Notes under the pieces: generated by a model
The model's database searches: none
What the model was told of the DNA's origin: nothing
Seen by the model: the letters and a program-made list of their open reading frames with translations, nothing else
Shown here: positions 9,631 to 18,452 of the stretch, in pieces
Numbering within the stretch: the stretch's first letter is position 1
Layout: the number at the start of each line of letters is the position of its first letter
Made by a program: the position numbers and the translations under genes
Source of the DNA: Gammaproteobacteria bacterium
GTDB taxonomy: Bacteria; Pseudomonadota; Gammaproteobacteria; Nevskiales; Nevskiaceae
Reading direction: 5' to 3'
Length of the DNA: 64,000 nucleotides
Assembly (NCBI GenBank): GCA_026398815.1
Contig: JAPLSA010000004.1
Location: 1-64,000, forward strand

Positions 9631-10716
9631 CTAGTTGTCGAGATCGAAGGCGCGCAGCGCCAGGCCGGCGGCGATCAGCATCGACGCCTGATCCTGCCCG
9701 AGCTGCGTCGGCTTGGCGCGGGCACCGATGCTCATCTTGGCGAACGGCTGGGCGATCACGCAGGGAATCTGCAGGCGCTTCTGCATCGCCACGTCGATGC
9801 CCGGAATGTGCGCGCAGCCGCCGCCGAGGATCAGCTGGTCGATCACGTTGTGGCGCGAAGCGGCGGCAAAGAAGAACTGCAACGAGCGATCGATCTGCTG
9901 CGCCATGTCGGCGACGAAATGGCTCAGCACCTCGGTTTCGTAGTTCGGCGGCAGGTTGCCGAGCCGCTTGGCCTTGCCGGCTTCCTCGTAGCTCATGCCG
10001 TAGAACCGCATGATGTCCTCGGTGAGCTGCCGGCCACCGTAGGCCTGGTCGCGGGTGTAGACGCTCTGCAGGTCGTGCAGCACCAGCAGCGAGGTGGTCG
10101 AGGCGCCGACGTCGACCACCGCCACCGTCTTGCCGACGCCGTTGGCCGGCATCTGGTGGGTCAGCAGCTCGCAGGCGTTTTCCAGTGCATAGGCCTCGAT
10201 GTCGACCACCTTCGGCGTCAGCCCGGCGATCTCCAGCGCCGCGATCCGCGATTCCACCTGCTCCTTGCGGCAGGCGGCCAGCAGCACCTCGACGTTGTCG
10301 CGGTCGCGTGCCGACGGACCCAGCACCTGGAAGTCGAGGTTCACTTCGTCGATCGGGTACGGGATGTACTGATCGGCTTCGGCCTTGATCTGTTCCTCCC
10401 GGTCGTTGTCGGTCAGCGCCGCCGACATGGCGATCACCTTGGTGATCACCGAGGAGCCGGCGACGGCGACCGCTGCCTGCCGGTTGCGGGTGCCAGCCCG
10501 GCTGACGGCCCGGCCGATGACTTCGCCGACCGCGCGCGGATCGGTGATCTGGCGATCGGTCACGGCGCCGTGCGGCAGCGCTTCGACAGCAAATGATTCG
10601 ACGCTGTAGCGATCGCCGCGCCGGGTGAGCTCCAGCAGCTTGACGGCGCTGGACGAGATGTCGAGGCCGATCAGTTCGCGGCTGGCACCCCCGAACAGCG
10701 CCTGTTTGATCGACAT
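9631..10716 (-). CDS. pilM: Type IV pilus actin-like ATPase PilM
   Basis: 361 aa cytoplasmic FtsA/actin-like protein that anchors the PilN peptide. The N-terminal ATPase signature is LIGLDISSSAVKLLEL. The second phosphate motif is VAVVDVGASTTSLLVL, and the adenosine motif is LILGGGCAHIPGID. First gene of the pilMNOPQ operon, divergent from mrcA, which is the standard arrangement in gammaproteobacteria. Confidence 0.96.
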   Translation of the reverse strand: MSIKQALFGGASRELIGLDISSSAVKLLELTRRGDRYSVESFAVEALPHGAVTDRQITDPRAVGEVIGRAVSRAGTRNRQAAVAVAGSSVITKVIAMSAALTDNDREEQIKAEADQYIPYPIDEVNLDFQVLGPSARDRDNVEVLLAACRKEQVESRIAALEIAGLTPKVVDIEAYALENACELLTHQMPANGVGKTVAVVDVGASTTSLLVLHDLQSVYTRDQAYGGRQLTEDIMRFYGMSYEEAGKAKRLGNLPPNYETEVLSHFVADMAQQIDRSLQFFFAAASRHNVIDQLILGGGCAHIPGIDVAMQKRLQIPCVIAQPFAKMSIGARAKPTQLGQDQASMLIAAGLALRAFDLDN

Positions 10717-11009
10717 GAGCCGCGTCCCCCGGTGATTCCTTGCTGAACAGCCCTTATCGGCGTGGTCTTGTCTTGCTTTAACCGTGTCGCGAGCCGGCTG
10801 GATGACGGCATCCGGGGCAGGACTTAATATAGCCCACGTGGTGTACGGCGCAACGAGAGCAACCGTCTCTAAGTGTCTGATCGAAGTCCTAAAGCAGGCG
10901 ATGAACGGCGGCTGGCAACGCCCGGCGCCGAAGCCTGCAAGGCCTGTCCCGCAGCCTGCGCCGACGCGCGATCGCGTTCGCGCTCCGGCCTCCCAACCGA
11001 GACTCCCGA
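10717..11009. promoter_or_regulatory. Divergent promoter region pilM / mrcA
   Basis: 293 bp without a gene, between leftward pilM and rightward mrcA, so it must hold both promoters. A TAATAT stretch near 10827 is a candidate -10 for mrcA, but I cannot pair it with a clear -35. Reading frames here are short and unsupported. Confidence 0.45.
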
Positions 11010-13442
11010 TTGAATCCTGAAACCCGCAGTCGCGGCAGCCTGCTTGGCCGGATCGCGCTGATCGGCGCGGCCCTGGTGGTGGTCCTTTCGATCGGCGGCT
11101 TCTTCGCCATCAAGGCCTGGGTGACGCCGCAGCTGCCGTCGGTGGAAAGCCTGCACGAGATCCGTCTCGGCGTGCCGCTGCGGGTCTACACCCGGGACGG
11201 CAAGCTGATCGGCGAATTCGGCGCCGAACGGCGCGAGCCGCTGCGCTACGACCAGCTGCCGAAGCCGCTGGTGCAGGCCTTCCTGGCGGCCGAGGACGAC
11301 CGCTTCTTCGAGCACTCCGGCGTCGATGTCGCCGGCCTGGCCCGCGCGGCGGTGGTCCTGGCGTCGACCGGCGAGAAGCGGCAGGGCGGCTCGACCATCA
11401 CCATGCAGCTGGCCCGGAACGTATTCCTGAGCAACGAACGCAGCTTCTCGCGCAAGTTCAAGGAGATCTTCCTGGCCCAGAAGATCGAGGCCGAGCTGAG
11501 CAAGGAAGCCATCCTGGAGCTGTACCTGAACCGCATCTTCCTCGGCAATCGCGCCTATGGCGTCGGTGCGGCGGCATCCGTCTACTACGGCCGCGAGGTC
11601 GCCAAGCTCAGCCTCGGCGAGATGGCGCTGATCGCCGGCCTGCCGAAGGCGCCGTCGCGCGACAACCCGCTGAGCAACCCGGTGCGCGCCAAGAACCGCC
11701 GCGACTACGTGCTGCGGCGGATGCACGACCTCGGCTACATCGACGACGGCGCCTGGAAGACGGCGGTCGCCGAGCCGATCACCGCGTTCGAGCACGCCAC
11801 CCAGGTCGATGTCGAAGGCCGCTACGTGGCCGAGATGGTGCGCGCGGAGCTGTTCGCCAAGCATGGTGAGGCGACCTACACCGACGGCTTCGTGGTCACC
11901 ACCACGCTCGACAGCGTTCGCCAGCAGGCGGCGACGGCGGCGCTCAGAGGCGGCCTGCTGGCCTACGAGGAACGCCACGGCTACAACGGCGCGGAAGCGA
12001 AACTGCCCGCTGATGTGCGGACCCGGCTGGCCGGCAATCCGGCAGCGCCGGAAGTGCTGGCTCAGCTGGCGGCGCGGCCGCCGGTGGCCGGGCTGCTGGC
12101 GGGTGCGGTGCTCGGCTACACGCCGGAACTGCTGCGGGTGATCACCGAGAACGGCATCGTCGAGCTGCCGAAGAAGGCCTTTGCCTGGGCCGGCTTCAGC
12201 GACAAGCGCCAGCCGGCGGTCGGCGACATCGTCCGGGTCGCCAAGATCGGCAGCGACTGGCGGCTCACCCAGGTGCCGGCCGTGCAGGGCGCGCTGGTGG
12301 CGCTCGACCCGCGCGATGGCAGCGTGCAGTCGCTGGTCGGCGGCTACGATTTCTTCCTCGGCAACTTCAACCGCGTCACCCAGGCGCGCCGCCAGGTCGG
12401 TTCCGGCTTCAAGCCGTTCCTGTACACCGCCGCACTCTCGAAGGGCTACACCCCGGCCTCGGTGTTTCTCGATGCGCCAGTGGTGTTCACTTCCAGCGTC
12501 AATCCGGACGACGACTGGCGGCCTGGCAACTACGAAGGCAAGTTCCGCGGCCCGATGCGGCTGCGCGAAGCGCTGGCGCTGTCGCGCAACCTGGTGTCGG
12601 TGAGAGTCGCGCAGGCGGTCGGCATCGAATACACCCGGCAGTTCGCGACCCGCTTCGGCTTCGAGAAATCGCGCCTGCCGGCGGACCTGACGGTGGCGCT
12701 CGGCAGTGCCTCGATGACGCCGATGGAGCAGGCGCGCGCCTATGCGGTGCTGGCCAACGGCGGCTTCCTGGTCGATCCGTACTTCATCGACTCGATCCGC
12801 GACGGCAGCGGCAGGGAAATCTTCCGCGCCCGCCCGAAGCGCGCCTGCCCGGCCTGCGACGCACCGCCGCCGGTCGACCCGGTGACCGGCGAGGTGATCG
12901 CCGCCGCGCCGGCGCCTGCCGAGCCGCCAGCCCCGCCGCCGGTGGCCGAGGAGGACCGCGCGCCGCGCGTGCTGTCGGCCGATCTCGACTACCTGATCAC
13001 CAGCATGCTGCACGACGTCGTCACCCGCGGCACCGCGCCGCAGGTCAAGGCGCTCGGCCGTGACGACCTGGCCGGCAAGACCGGCACTTCCAACGACGAG
13101 ACCGACGCCTGGTTCAACGGCTATTCGGCCTCGCTGGTCGGCGTCGCCTGGGTCGGCTTCGATCAGCCGAAGCCGCTCGGCAAGGGCGAGGTCGGCGGCC
13201 GCGCCGCGGTGCCGATGTGGATCGATTACATGCGGACCGCGCTCAAGGGCGTGCCGCAGGAAAAGCAGCCGAAGCCGCCCGGCCTGACCGAGATCGCGAT
13301 CAACCCGGCCACCGGCAAGCTGGTGTCCGGCGACACCCCGGGCGCGCTGTACGAAGTGGTGCAGAGCGATCACGTGCCGCCGGCGGATGACGGCGTCAAC
13401 CCGTACGGCAATGCCGACGACGCCAGCGGCGACATCTTCTGA
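11010..13442 (+). CDS. mrcA: Penicillin-binding protein 1A (bifunctional transglycosylase/transpeptidase)
   Basis: 810 aa class A PBP that polymerises and cross-links peptidoglycan. One N-terminal transmembrane helix (residues about 14-35). The GT51 transglycosylase has the catalytic EDDRFFEHSGVD and GGSTITMQLARN. An OB-like insert follows. The transpeptidase has SxxK in GSGFKPF (about residue 463), SxN in SRN and KTGTS (about residue 690). A proline/alanine-rich insert (around 12850-12960) precedes the KTG motif. The start is TTG 11010 (LNPETRSRG); no better ATG precedes the membrane helix. Confidence 0.96.
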   Translation: MNPETRSRGSLLGRIALIGAALVVVLSIGGFFAIKAWVTPQLPSVESLHEIRLGVPLRVYTRDGKLIGEFGAERREPLRYDQLPKPLVQAFLAAEDDRFFEHSGVDVAGLARAAVVLASTGEKRQGGSTITMQLARNVFLSNERSFSRKFKEIFLAQKIEAELSKEAILELYLNRIFLGNRAYGVGAAASVYYGREVAKLSLGEMALIAGLPKAPSRDNPLSNPVRAKNRRDYVLRRMHDLGYIDDGAWKTAVAEPITAFEHATQVDVEGRYVAEMVRAELFAKHGEATYTDGFVVTTTLDSVRQQAATAALRGGLLAYEERHGYNGAEAKLPADVRTRLAGNPAAPEVLAQLAARPPVAGLLAGAVLGYTPELLRVITENGIVELPKKAFAWAGFSDKRQPAVGDIVRVAKIGSDWRLTQVPAVQGALVALDPRDGSVQSLVGGYDFFLGNFNRVTQARRQVGSGFKPFLYTAALSKGYTPASVFLDAPVVFTSSVNPDDDWRPGNYEGKFRGPMRLREALALSRNLVSVRVAQAVGIEYTRQFATRFGFEKSRLPADLTVALGSASMTPMEQARAYAVLANGGFLVDPYFIDSIRDGSGREIFRARPKRACPACDAPPPVDPVTGEVIAAAPAPAEPPAPPPVAEEDRAPRVLSADLDYLITSMLHDVVTRGTAPQVKALGRDDLAGKTGTSNDETDAWFNGYSASLVGVAWVGFDQPKPLGKGEVGGRAAVPMWIDYMRTALKGVPQEKQPKPPGLTEIAINPATGKLVSGDTPGALYEVVQSDHVPPADDGVNPYGNADDASGDIF

Positions 13443-14077
13443 TGAAGGCCCGCGGCGGCGGTAGCAGCGGCGAGGCGGGCCGCGAGCTGATCGCGGAGTG
13501 CGCGCGCATCGTCTGCGAGGAAGACGTGCTCGACTACCGCGCCGCCAAGCACAAGGCGATGCAGCGGCTGGGGCTGTCGCCGCGCAGCGCGATGCCGGAC
13601 AACGCCAGCATCCAGGCGGCCGTGATCGAGTACCAGCGCATCTTCGGCGGCAGCGACTACGCCGAGCGCCTGATCGCGCTGCGCCGCACGGCCGTGCAGG
13701 CGATGAAGCTGCTGCAGCCGTTCGATCCGCGCATGGTCGGCGCGGCGGTCAGCGGCGCGATCACCGCCGCCCACCGCGTGCAGATCCACGGCTTCGCCGA
13801 TCGCCCGGAAACGCTGGACCTGTTTCTCGAAAGCCGCAGCATTCCGTTCGAGCAGGACGAGCGCGACTACCGCTATCCGGATGGCCGCGAGGACGCCGTG
13901 CCGCTGGCGCGCTTCGAGGCCGGCGAGATCGGCGTCGACGTCGCCATGTTCGGTCTCGACGACCTGCGCCGCACGCCGCTGTCGCCGAGCGACGGCCTGC
14001 CAATGAAGCGCCTGAAGCTGGCCGACGCCGAAGCGCTGGCGGCGATCGGCGTCGCCGAGATTCTCGGCGCGGCGTGA
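13442..14077 (+). CDS. Conserved hypothetical protein downstream of mrcA
   Basis: 211 aa, its ATG sharing one base with the mrcA stop (TGATG), so co-translated. I do not recognise a domain. The N-terminal half is helical and rich in Ala/Arg (CARIVCEEDVLDYRAAKHKAMQRLG; FDPRMVGAAVSGAITAAHRVQIHGFAD). The C-terminal half has an acidic segment (QDERDYRYPDGRED) and a conserved-looking ending GEIGVDVAMFGLDDLRRTPLSP. The blocks look like a conserved small family of unknown function. No signal peptide or membrane helix is apparent. Confidence 0.75.
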   Translation: MKARGGGSSGEAGRELIAECARIVCEEDVLDYRAAKHKAMQRLGLSPRSAMPDNASIQAAVIEYQRIFGGSDYAERLIALRRTAVQAMKLLQPFDPRMVGAAVSGAITAAHRVQIHGFADRPETLDLFLESRSIPFEQDERDYRYPDGREDAVPLARFEAGEIGVDVAMFGLDDLRRTPLSPSDGLPMKRLKLADAEALAAIGVAEILGAA

Positions 14078-14153
14078 GGCCTGCAGGCCTTCGAAGCGAT
14101 ACGCCGGGCCGGCGCAGCGTCGACGGCGGTCAGGGCTTTTTCATGATCCCGGC

Positions 14154-14879
14154 ATGACCCCGATTCCGCCGCTGCCCGGCCGTCCGCCGGGCGACGCGAT
14201 CGAACTGGCGGGCGAAGTCCTGATGCCGCTGGCCGACCGCGCGCTGCTGTGGCCGGCCGCGCGCACGCTGATCGTCGCCGATGTCCACCTGGGCAAGGGT
14301 GCTGCGTTCCGGCGCGCCGGCGTGCCGGTGCCGAGCGGCGCCACGTCCGATGATCTGGCCCGCCTCGATGCGCTGATCGCCGCGCACCAGCCCGATCGGC
14401 TGCTGGTGCTCGGCGATCTGTTCCACACGCGGCTGTCGCAGGACGAGCCGGCGATGGCCGCGATCGACGCCTTCCGCACTCGCCACGGCGGGCTGCAGAT
14501 CAGCGCCGTGCGCGGCAATCACGATCGCCAGGTCGAGCGGCTGCCGGCGGCCTGGCGGATCGAGTGGATCGCTGGCCGCCGGCACCAGCCGCCGTTCGTG
14601 TTCGCCCACGAGCCCGAACCGGACCCGCGCGGGCTGGTGCTGGCCGGGCACCTCCACCCGGTGCTGCTGCTGAAATCGCGGCGCGACGCCGCGCGGCTGC
14701 CGGTGTTCTGGTTCCGCCACGCGCAGCGGATCGGTGTGCTGCCGTCGTTCGGCAGCTTCACCGGCGGCTATCCGGTGCGGCCCGAAGCGGCGGATGCGGT
14801 GATCGCCGTGACGCCGGACGGACTGGTTCCGATACAGTCCGGCAAATCTTTCGATCCCTCTGCGCCATGCATGTCTTGA
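14154..14879 (+). CDS. pdeM: PdeM-type metallophosphoesterase (ligase-associated)
   Basis: 241 aa calcineurin-like phosphoesterase. The metal ligands are in order: VADVHLGKG (DxH), LVLGDLFHTR (GD), VRGNHDRQ (GNHD), VFAHEPEP and LAGHLHP (GHxH). The pattern fits the family called PdeM, often next to a DNA ligase and a helicase and proposed to act in DNA repair. Neither partner is in this window, so the repair role rests on family membership only. It overlaps the next gene by 13 bp. Confidence 0.82.
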   Translation: MTPIPPLPGRPPGDAIELAGEVLMPLADRALLWPAARTLIVADVHLGKGAAFRRAGVPVPSGATSDDLARLDALIAAHQPDRLLVLGDLFHTRLSQDEPAMAAIDAFRTRHGGLQISAVRGNHDRQVERLPAAWRIEWIAGRRHQPPFVFAHEPEPDPRGLVLAGHLHPVLLLKSRRDAARLPVFWFRHAQRIGVLPSFGSFTGGYPVRPEAADAVIAVTPDGLVPIQSGKSFDPSAPCMS

Positions 14880-15769
14880 TCACCGGCGGTACCGGATTCA
14901 TCGGCCGCGAACTGGCCGCCAGCCTGCTGGCCGATGGCCATGCGGTGACGGTGCTGACGCGCGAGATCACTTCGTCCGGCAACCGGGTGCCGAACGGTGC
15001 CAGGGCGATCCGCGACCTGGCCCGCGCCGATGCCGTCGACGCCGTGGTCAATCTGGCCGGCGCCAATCTCGGCGGCACGCGCTGGAATCCGGTGACCAAG
15101 ATGGGTTTCCGGACCTCACGGATCGACACCACGCGGCGGCTGGTCGACTGGATGAGCCGGCTGGGCACGCGGCCGAAGGTGCTGGTGTCCGGCTCGGCGA
15201 TCGGCTGGTACGGCCCGCAGGGCGACGAGATGCTGACCGAAAGCGCGCCGGCCGGCGGCGATTTCTCCGCCACGCTGTGCCGCGACTGGGAAGCCGAGGC
15301 GCTGAAGGCGGCGGCGCTTGGCGTGCGTGTCTGCACCTTGCGCACCGGCATCGTGCTCGGGCCGAGCGGCCCGGCCGGCGGCGGCGCGCTGGCGCAGATG
15401 CTGCCGGCGTTCCGGCTCGGTGGCGGCGGCCCGATGGGCTCCGGCCGGCAGTGGATGAGCTGGGTCCATCGCGCCGATCTGGTGACGCTGATCCGCTTCC
15501 TGATCGAGCGCGAGACCGCGTCCGGACCGTTCAACGGCACTGCGCCGGAACCGGTCACCAACGCCGAATTCGCGAGGACGCTGGGCCGGGTGCTGAGGCG
15601 GCCGGCGATCCTGCCGATGCCGGGTTTCGCGCTGAAGCTGATCGTCGGCGAAATGGCCGAGATCCTGTTGAGCGGCCAGCGGGTAATTCCGCAGGCGGCG
15701 CTCGATCAGGGCTTCCGGTTCCGCTTCCCGACGCTGGACGCTGCGCTGCGCGACGTGCTTGGCGGCTGA
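14867..15769 (+). CDS. TIGR01777-family NAD-dependent epimerase (YfcH-like)
   Basis: 300 aa extended SDR. The N-terminus MHVLITGGTGFIGRELA is the Rossmann GxxGxxG. Family blocks include VNLAGANLGGTRW, SGSAIGWYGPQGDE and the C-terminal DUF1731 region (LPMPGFALKLIVGEMAEILLSGQRVIP). The usual catalytic site reads WYG rather than YxxxK, as in other TIGR01777 proteins; the substrate is unknown. ATG 14867 lies inside the pdeM end, suggesting coupling. Confidence 0.9.
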   Translation: MHVLITGGTGFIGRELAASLLADGHAVTVLTREITSSGNRVPNGARAIRDLARADAVDAVVNLAGANLGGTRWNPVTKMGFRTSRIDTTRRLVDWMSRLGTRPKVLVSGSAIGWYGPQGDEMLTESAPAGGDFSATLCRDWEAEALKAAALGVRVCTLRTGIVLGPSGPAGGGALAQMLPAFRLGGGGPMGSGRQWMSWVHRADLVTLIRFLIERETASGPFNGTAPEPVTNAEFARTLGRVLRRPAILPMPGFALKLIVGEMAEILLSGQRVIPQAALDQGFRFRFPTLDAALRDVLGG

Positions 15770-15787
15770 AGTCACGCGGCTCCGCCG

Positions 15788-16291
15788 TCAGCGCTGCCGC
15801 AACTGGCGTGCTGCGGCCAGCCCGAGCAGCGCCAGCGCGATGATCGTGAACGGAATGGTGCTGGCGCCGATCAGATAGCCGGCGATGCCGGCCGGATCGG
15901 CTTCGCCCAGCCGGGTGCTGCCGGCTGACAGCGCGCGGTTGCTGGACGCGTTGGCCAGATGGAAGAACACCGTGTTGCCCCAGCCGGTCCAGACCAGCCC
16001 GCCGACGATCCAGCGCTGCGCCACCGGGCCGGGCGCGGTCGGCACCAGCGCCAGGCCGCCGAGCATCATCAGCATGCCGTTGAGCACGCCGGCCACATGG
16101 GCGACGCGCCAGCCATGTTCGCTGCCGGGCACCGACAGCGTGATCGGCAAGGTCACGGGCCAGACATGCCAGGCGTCGAGAATCGCGAACACCAGCCCGA
16201 AGCCGGAGACCAGGCCGATCACGCCGATCGCCGCGCCGTGCATCAGCAGGATCAGCCGGCCGCGCTCGGTGCGACTTGGCAGGCTGCTCAC
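15788..16291 (-). CDS. Styrene-oxide-isomerase-like membrane protein (copy 1)
   Basis: About 167 aa with four predicted transmembrane helices. The pattern resembles StyC, the heme-containing styrene oxide isomerase: HGWRVAHVAGVLNGM parallels its GW-RAH...LNGM segment, where the histidine binds heme, and GNTVFFHLANASSNRALS parallels its GxxFYWFSNFSGNRALT. It starts at GTG 16291, overlapping the upstream gene as GTGA. It is the last gene of a TetR-led operon with a paralogue and a PF10118-type hydrolase. No styrene monooxygenase is nearby, so the substrate is unknown. Confidence 0.7.
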   Translation of the reverse strand: MSSLPSRTERGRLILLMHGAAIGVIGLVSGFGLVFAILDAWHVWPVTLPITLSVPGSEHGWRVAHVAGVLNGMLMMLGGLALVPTAPGPVAQRWIVGGLVWTGWGNTVFFHLANASSNRALSAGSTRLGEADPAGIAGYLIGASTIPFTIIALALLGLAAARQLRQR

Positions 16292-16776
16292 GAAGACCGG
16301 GGCTCCGGTCGCAGTGAACGCCAGGCGATCAGCGCCAGGATCGCCATCACTACTAGGATGCCGACGTAGAACAGGCCGAAAGCGATGTTGTTGGTCAGCA
16401 GCGCGTTGGCGGCGAGGCCGCGGCTGTCCGGGAACAGCGCGTCGCACATCGAACCGGCGACCAGGGTCCAGCCGGTGAAGATGATTCCCCAGGTGATGCG
16501 CCGCAGGCCGGTGATGGTGAACGGCAGCTGCGGTAGCAAGGCGGCGATCAGCCAGATGATCGAGCCGTTCAGCAGTGCTTCCAGATGCGACATGCGCCAG
16601 GCCTTGTAGCTGCCGGGCATCTGGAATTCGATGACCCCGGGAAACGGCCACAGCTTGATCGCGCCGATCAGGTGGAACAGGAAGCCGAAACCGATCACGC
16701 CACCGGTGAAGATCAGCAGCGCGCCGTGGCCGATCAGCAGGCGGCGCAGCGGCCGGAGCGGGTCGGTCGGCGTCAT
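16288..16776 (-). CDS. Styrene-oxide-isomerase-like membrane protein (copy 2)
   Basis: 162 aa, four hydrophobic helices. It is paralogous to the downstream gene: FQMPGSYKAWRMSHLEALLNGSI keeps the PGS...W..xHxxxxLNG pattern of StyC, including the putative heme-ligand histidine. It lacks the SNRALS-type motif and instead has DSRGLAANALL at the matching place. Two tandem non-identical copies suggest a heteromer or divergent functions, which is inference. The start ATG 16776 overlaps the hydrolase stop (ATGA). Confidence 0.65.
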   Translation of the reverse strand: MTPTDPLRPLRRLLIGHGALLIFTGGVIGFGFLFHLIGAIKLWPFPGVIEFQMPGSYKAWRMSHLEALLNGSIIWLIAALLPQLPFTITGLRRITWGIIFTGWTLVAGSMCDALFPDSRGLAANALLTNNIAFGLFYVGILVVMAILALIAWRSLRPEPRSS

Positions 16777-17699
16777 GCGGGCAGGCGGGCCGACGTGGCT
16801 GCGGGGGGGGGCGCGAACGGCACGGGAATGTCCGGGTGCAGGGTGTCGAGCAGCGGCGGTTCGTCCTGGGCGGCGGTGGCGTGGCCGGCGATCCAGTCAT
16901 CGACCCAGACCGGATTGGCTTCCTGGCGGGGATCGTGGCCGGGCAGCATCGCGCGCAGCAGGTAGGGGCTGACGTGGCGGACGAAGCTGCCGAGGCGGCG
17001 CGCCAGCCGCAGCCGTGACGACAGCCGGAACCACAGGCCTTCTTTCTTCAGGATCAATCGGTAGCCGCGCATCGAGTACCACATGACGTCGAACGAGCCA
17101 TGCAGCACGCCGACGGCGCGGACCAGATAGTTGACCAGGCCGCCGCCGTACAGCGCGTGGTAGACATCGTGGGCCACGCACTTGTGCTCGGATTCCTCGA
17201 CGAAGTGCCAGAGGATGAACGAGGCCACGCGGCTGTCGGCGCCGCCGAACAGCGGCTGCCGGTAGTCGACCAGCCAGCGGGTGACGCCGAGCGTCATCGC
17301 TTCGAAGCCGGCGGTATAGGCCATCCGCGTGCGCAGCGAGCGTTTGGCAAGCCGTGCGTACGACGCCGTCATGTCGGCCTCGATCTGCGCCAGCTCCGGA
17401 TAGCGGCTGCGCTTCAGCAGCTCGTTGAACCGGCGGTGCGCTTGGTAGTGGTGCTGCTCCTGGGTGTTGAAGGCACGGCCGCTTTCGGCGATGGCCGGGT
17501 CTGCCACCTGCGGCAGCGCCTCGCGCATCGTGCGGATCAGGAACGGCTCCAGATACGGCATCACCAGCGAGGCGCCGTTGACCATCGCGGTGAATTCCGG
17601 ATCACCCGGCTTCCACTGCGGATTCAGGTCATCGGGGAACGCGAACGGGATGCGCCGGGGAATCGGGATCATCACCGGCAGCGGCGTGGGTTGCGACAT
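16773..17699 (-). CDS. Predicted metal-dependent hydrolase (PF10118 family)
   Basis: 308 aa, usual size for this family. Helical protein with conserved metal-ligand-like segments FNTQEQHHYQAHRRFN and FILWHFVEESEHKCVAHDVYH, reminiscent of diiron carboxylate/histidine sites. The biochemical activity is not established for the family. The C-terminus contains a tract of nine G on the plus strand (16803-16811), giving Pro-Pro-Pro near the end. The start ATG 17699 lies 71 bp inside the TetR gene; ATG 17672 would shorten it by nine residues. Confidence 0.82.
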   Translation of the reverse strand: MSQPTPLPVMIPIPRRIPFAFPDDLNPQWKPGDPEFTAMVNGASLVMPYLEPFLIRTMREALPQVADPAIAESGRAFNTQEQHHYQAHRRFNELLKRSRYPELAQIEADMTASYARLAKRSLRTRMAYTAGFEAMTLGVTRWLVDYRQPLFGGADSRVASFILWHFVEESEHKCVAHDVYHALYGGGLVNYLVRAVGVLHGSFDVMWYSMRGYRLILKKEGLWFRLSSRLRLARRLGSFVRHVSPYLLRAMLPGHDPRQEANPVWVDDWIAGHATAAQDEPPLLDTLHPDIPVPFAPPPAATSARLPA

Positions 17700-18372
17700 G
17701 GCGTATCTCCTCGGAAGCAGTGGCGCGCCGTGATGCCGGCGTCTCGTCGAAATGTTCCAGCCCGGCGCGCAGGCAGCGGATCAGCGTTGGCACCAGCGCC
17801 GGCAGGTCCCGGCCCATCACGAACTGGCCGGCCACCTGCAGCGACACCAGCCCGTGGGCGCCGATCCAGAACAGATGGGCGGCGGTCAGCGGGTCGACCC
17901 GGTCCGGCAGGTGGCCGCTGGCCTGGCCGGCCGCGATCACGCGCCGGCAGACATCCAGCGCGTCGCGGCGCGCGGCCTTCAGCTCGATCGAGCGACGCGC
18001 CACGTCGGTGTCGTCGAGCTTGAAGAACATCAGCGCGTAGCGGTCCGGCCGTTCGATGCCGCTGCGGATGTAGGCCGCCGCCAGCGCTTCCAGCTGCGCC
18101 TCTGGATCGTCGAGCCCGGCGATGGCCGTGAGCATCGCCTGCTCGATCCAGCGGAACGCACGCGCCCGAAGCGCGTTGACCAGTTCGTCCTTGCTCGCGA
18201 AGTAGCGGTACGGCGCCGAATAGCTCAGCTCCATCTCGGTCGCCAGCCGCCGGAAGCTCAGCGCTTCGAGCCCGCCGTGCTTCTCGAACACCGCCATGGC
18301 GGCTTCCAGGATGTCATCGCGCTTCTTCGCGCGAACGTCGTCGGATTGTCGGTTGCGGGCCATGGACGACAT
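17629..18372 (-). CDS. TetR/AcrR-family transcriptional regulator
   Basis: 247 aa. The N-terminal helix-turn-helix reads ILEAAMAVFEKHGGLEALSFRRLATEMELSYSAPYRYFASKDELV. The C-terminal ligand-binding domain (residues about 80-200) includes RPDRYALMFFKL and HLFWIGAHGLVSLQ, a TetR_C-like pattern. It is the first gene of the operon with the PF10118-type hydrolase and the two StyC-like proteins, and probably controls it and itself. An inverted repeat lies just upstream. The start may be ATG 18372 or the inner ATG at 18363 (MARNRQSD). Its 3' end overlaps the hydrolase start by 71 bp. Confidence 0.9.
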   Translation of the reverse strand: MSSMARNRQSDDVRAKKRDDILEAAMAVFEKHGGLEALSFRRLATEMELSYSAPYRYFASKDELVNALRARAFRWIEQAMLTAIAGLDDPEAQLEALAAAYIRSGIERPDRYALMFFKLDDTDVARRSIELKAARRDALDVCRRVIAAGQASGHLPDRVDPLTAAHLFWIGAHGLVSLQVAGQFVMGRDLPALVPTLIRCLRAGLEHFDETPASRRATASEEIRHVATHAAAGDDPDSPAHPVRVPR

Positions 18373-18385
18373 GCTGCCGCCATTA

Positions 18386-18405
18386 ACGTAACAGTGTCAA
18401 CACTA
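18386..18405. promoter_or_regulatory. Candidate TetR operator
   Basis: The sequence AGTGT-CA-ACACT, a perfect 5-bp inverted repeat with TAAC/GTTA-like flanks, lies 15-30 bp upstream of the TetR gene. On the minus strand it contains TTGACA, usable as a -35. TetR regulators commonly bind such palindromes at their own promoter. The assignment is inference. Confidence 0.45.
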
Positions 18406-18452
18406 ACGGCGGATACGGGTCGGCCGTCGGCGTTCGTCGTTGCTGGTCGCCG

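Noticed and set aside
10869-13373. Minus-strand frame of 834 codons
   Set aside because: Entirely antisense to mrcA, whose catalytic motifs are all present.
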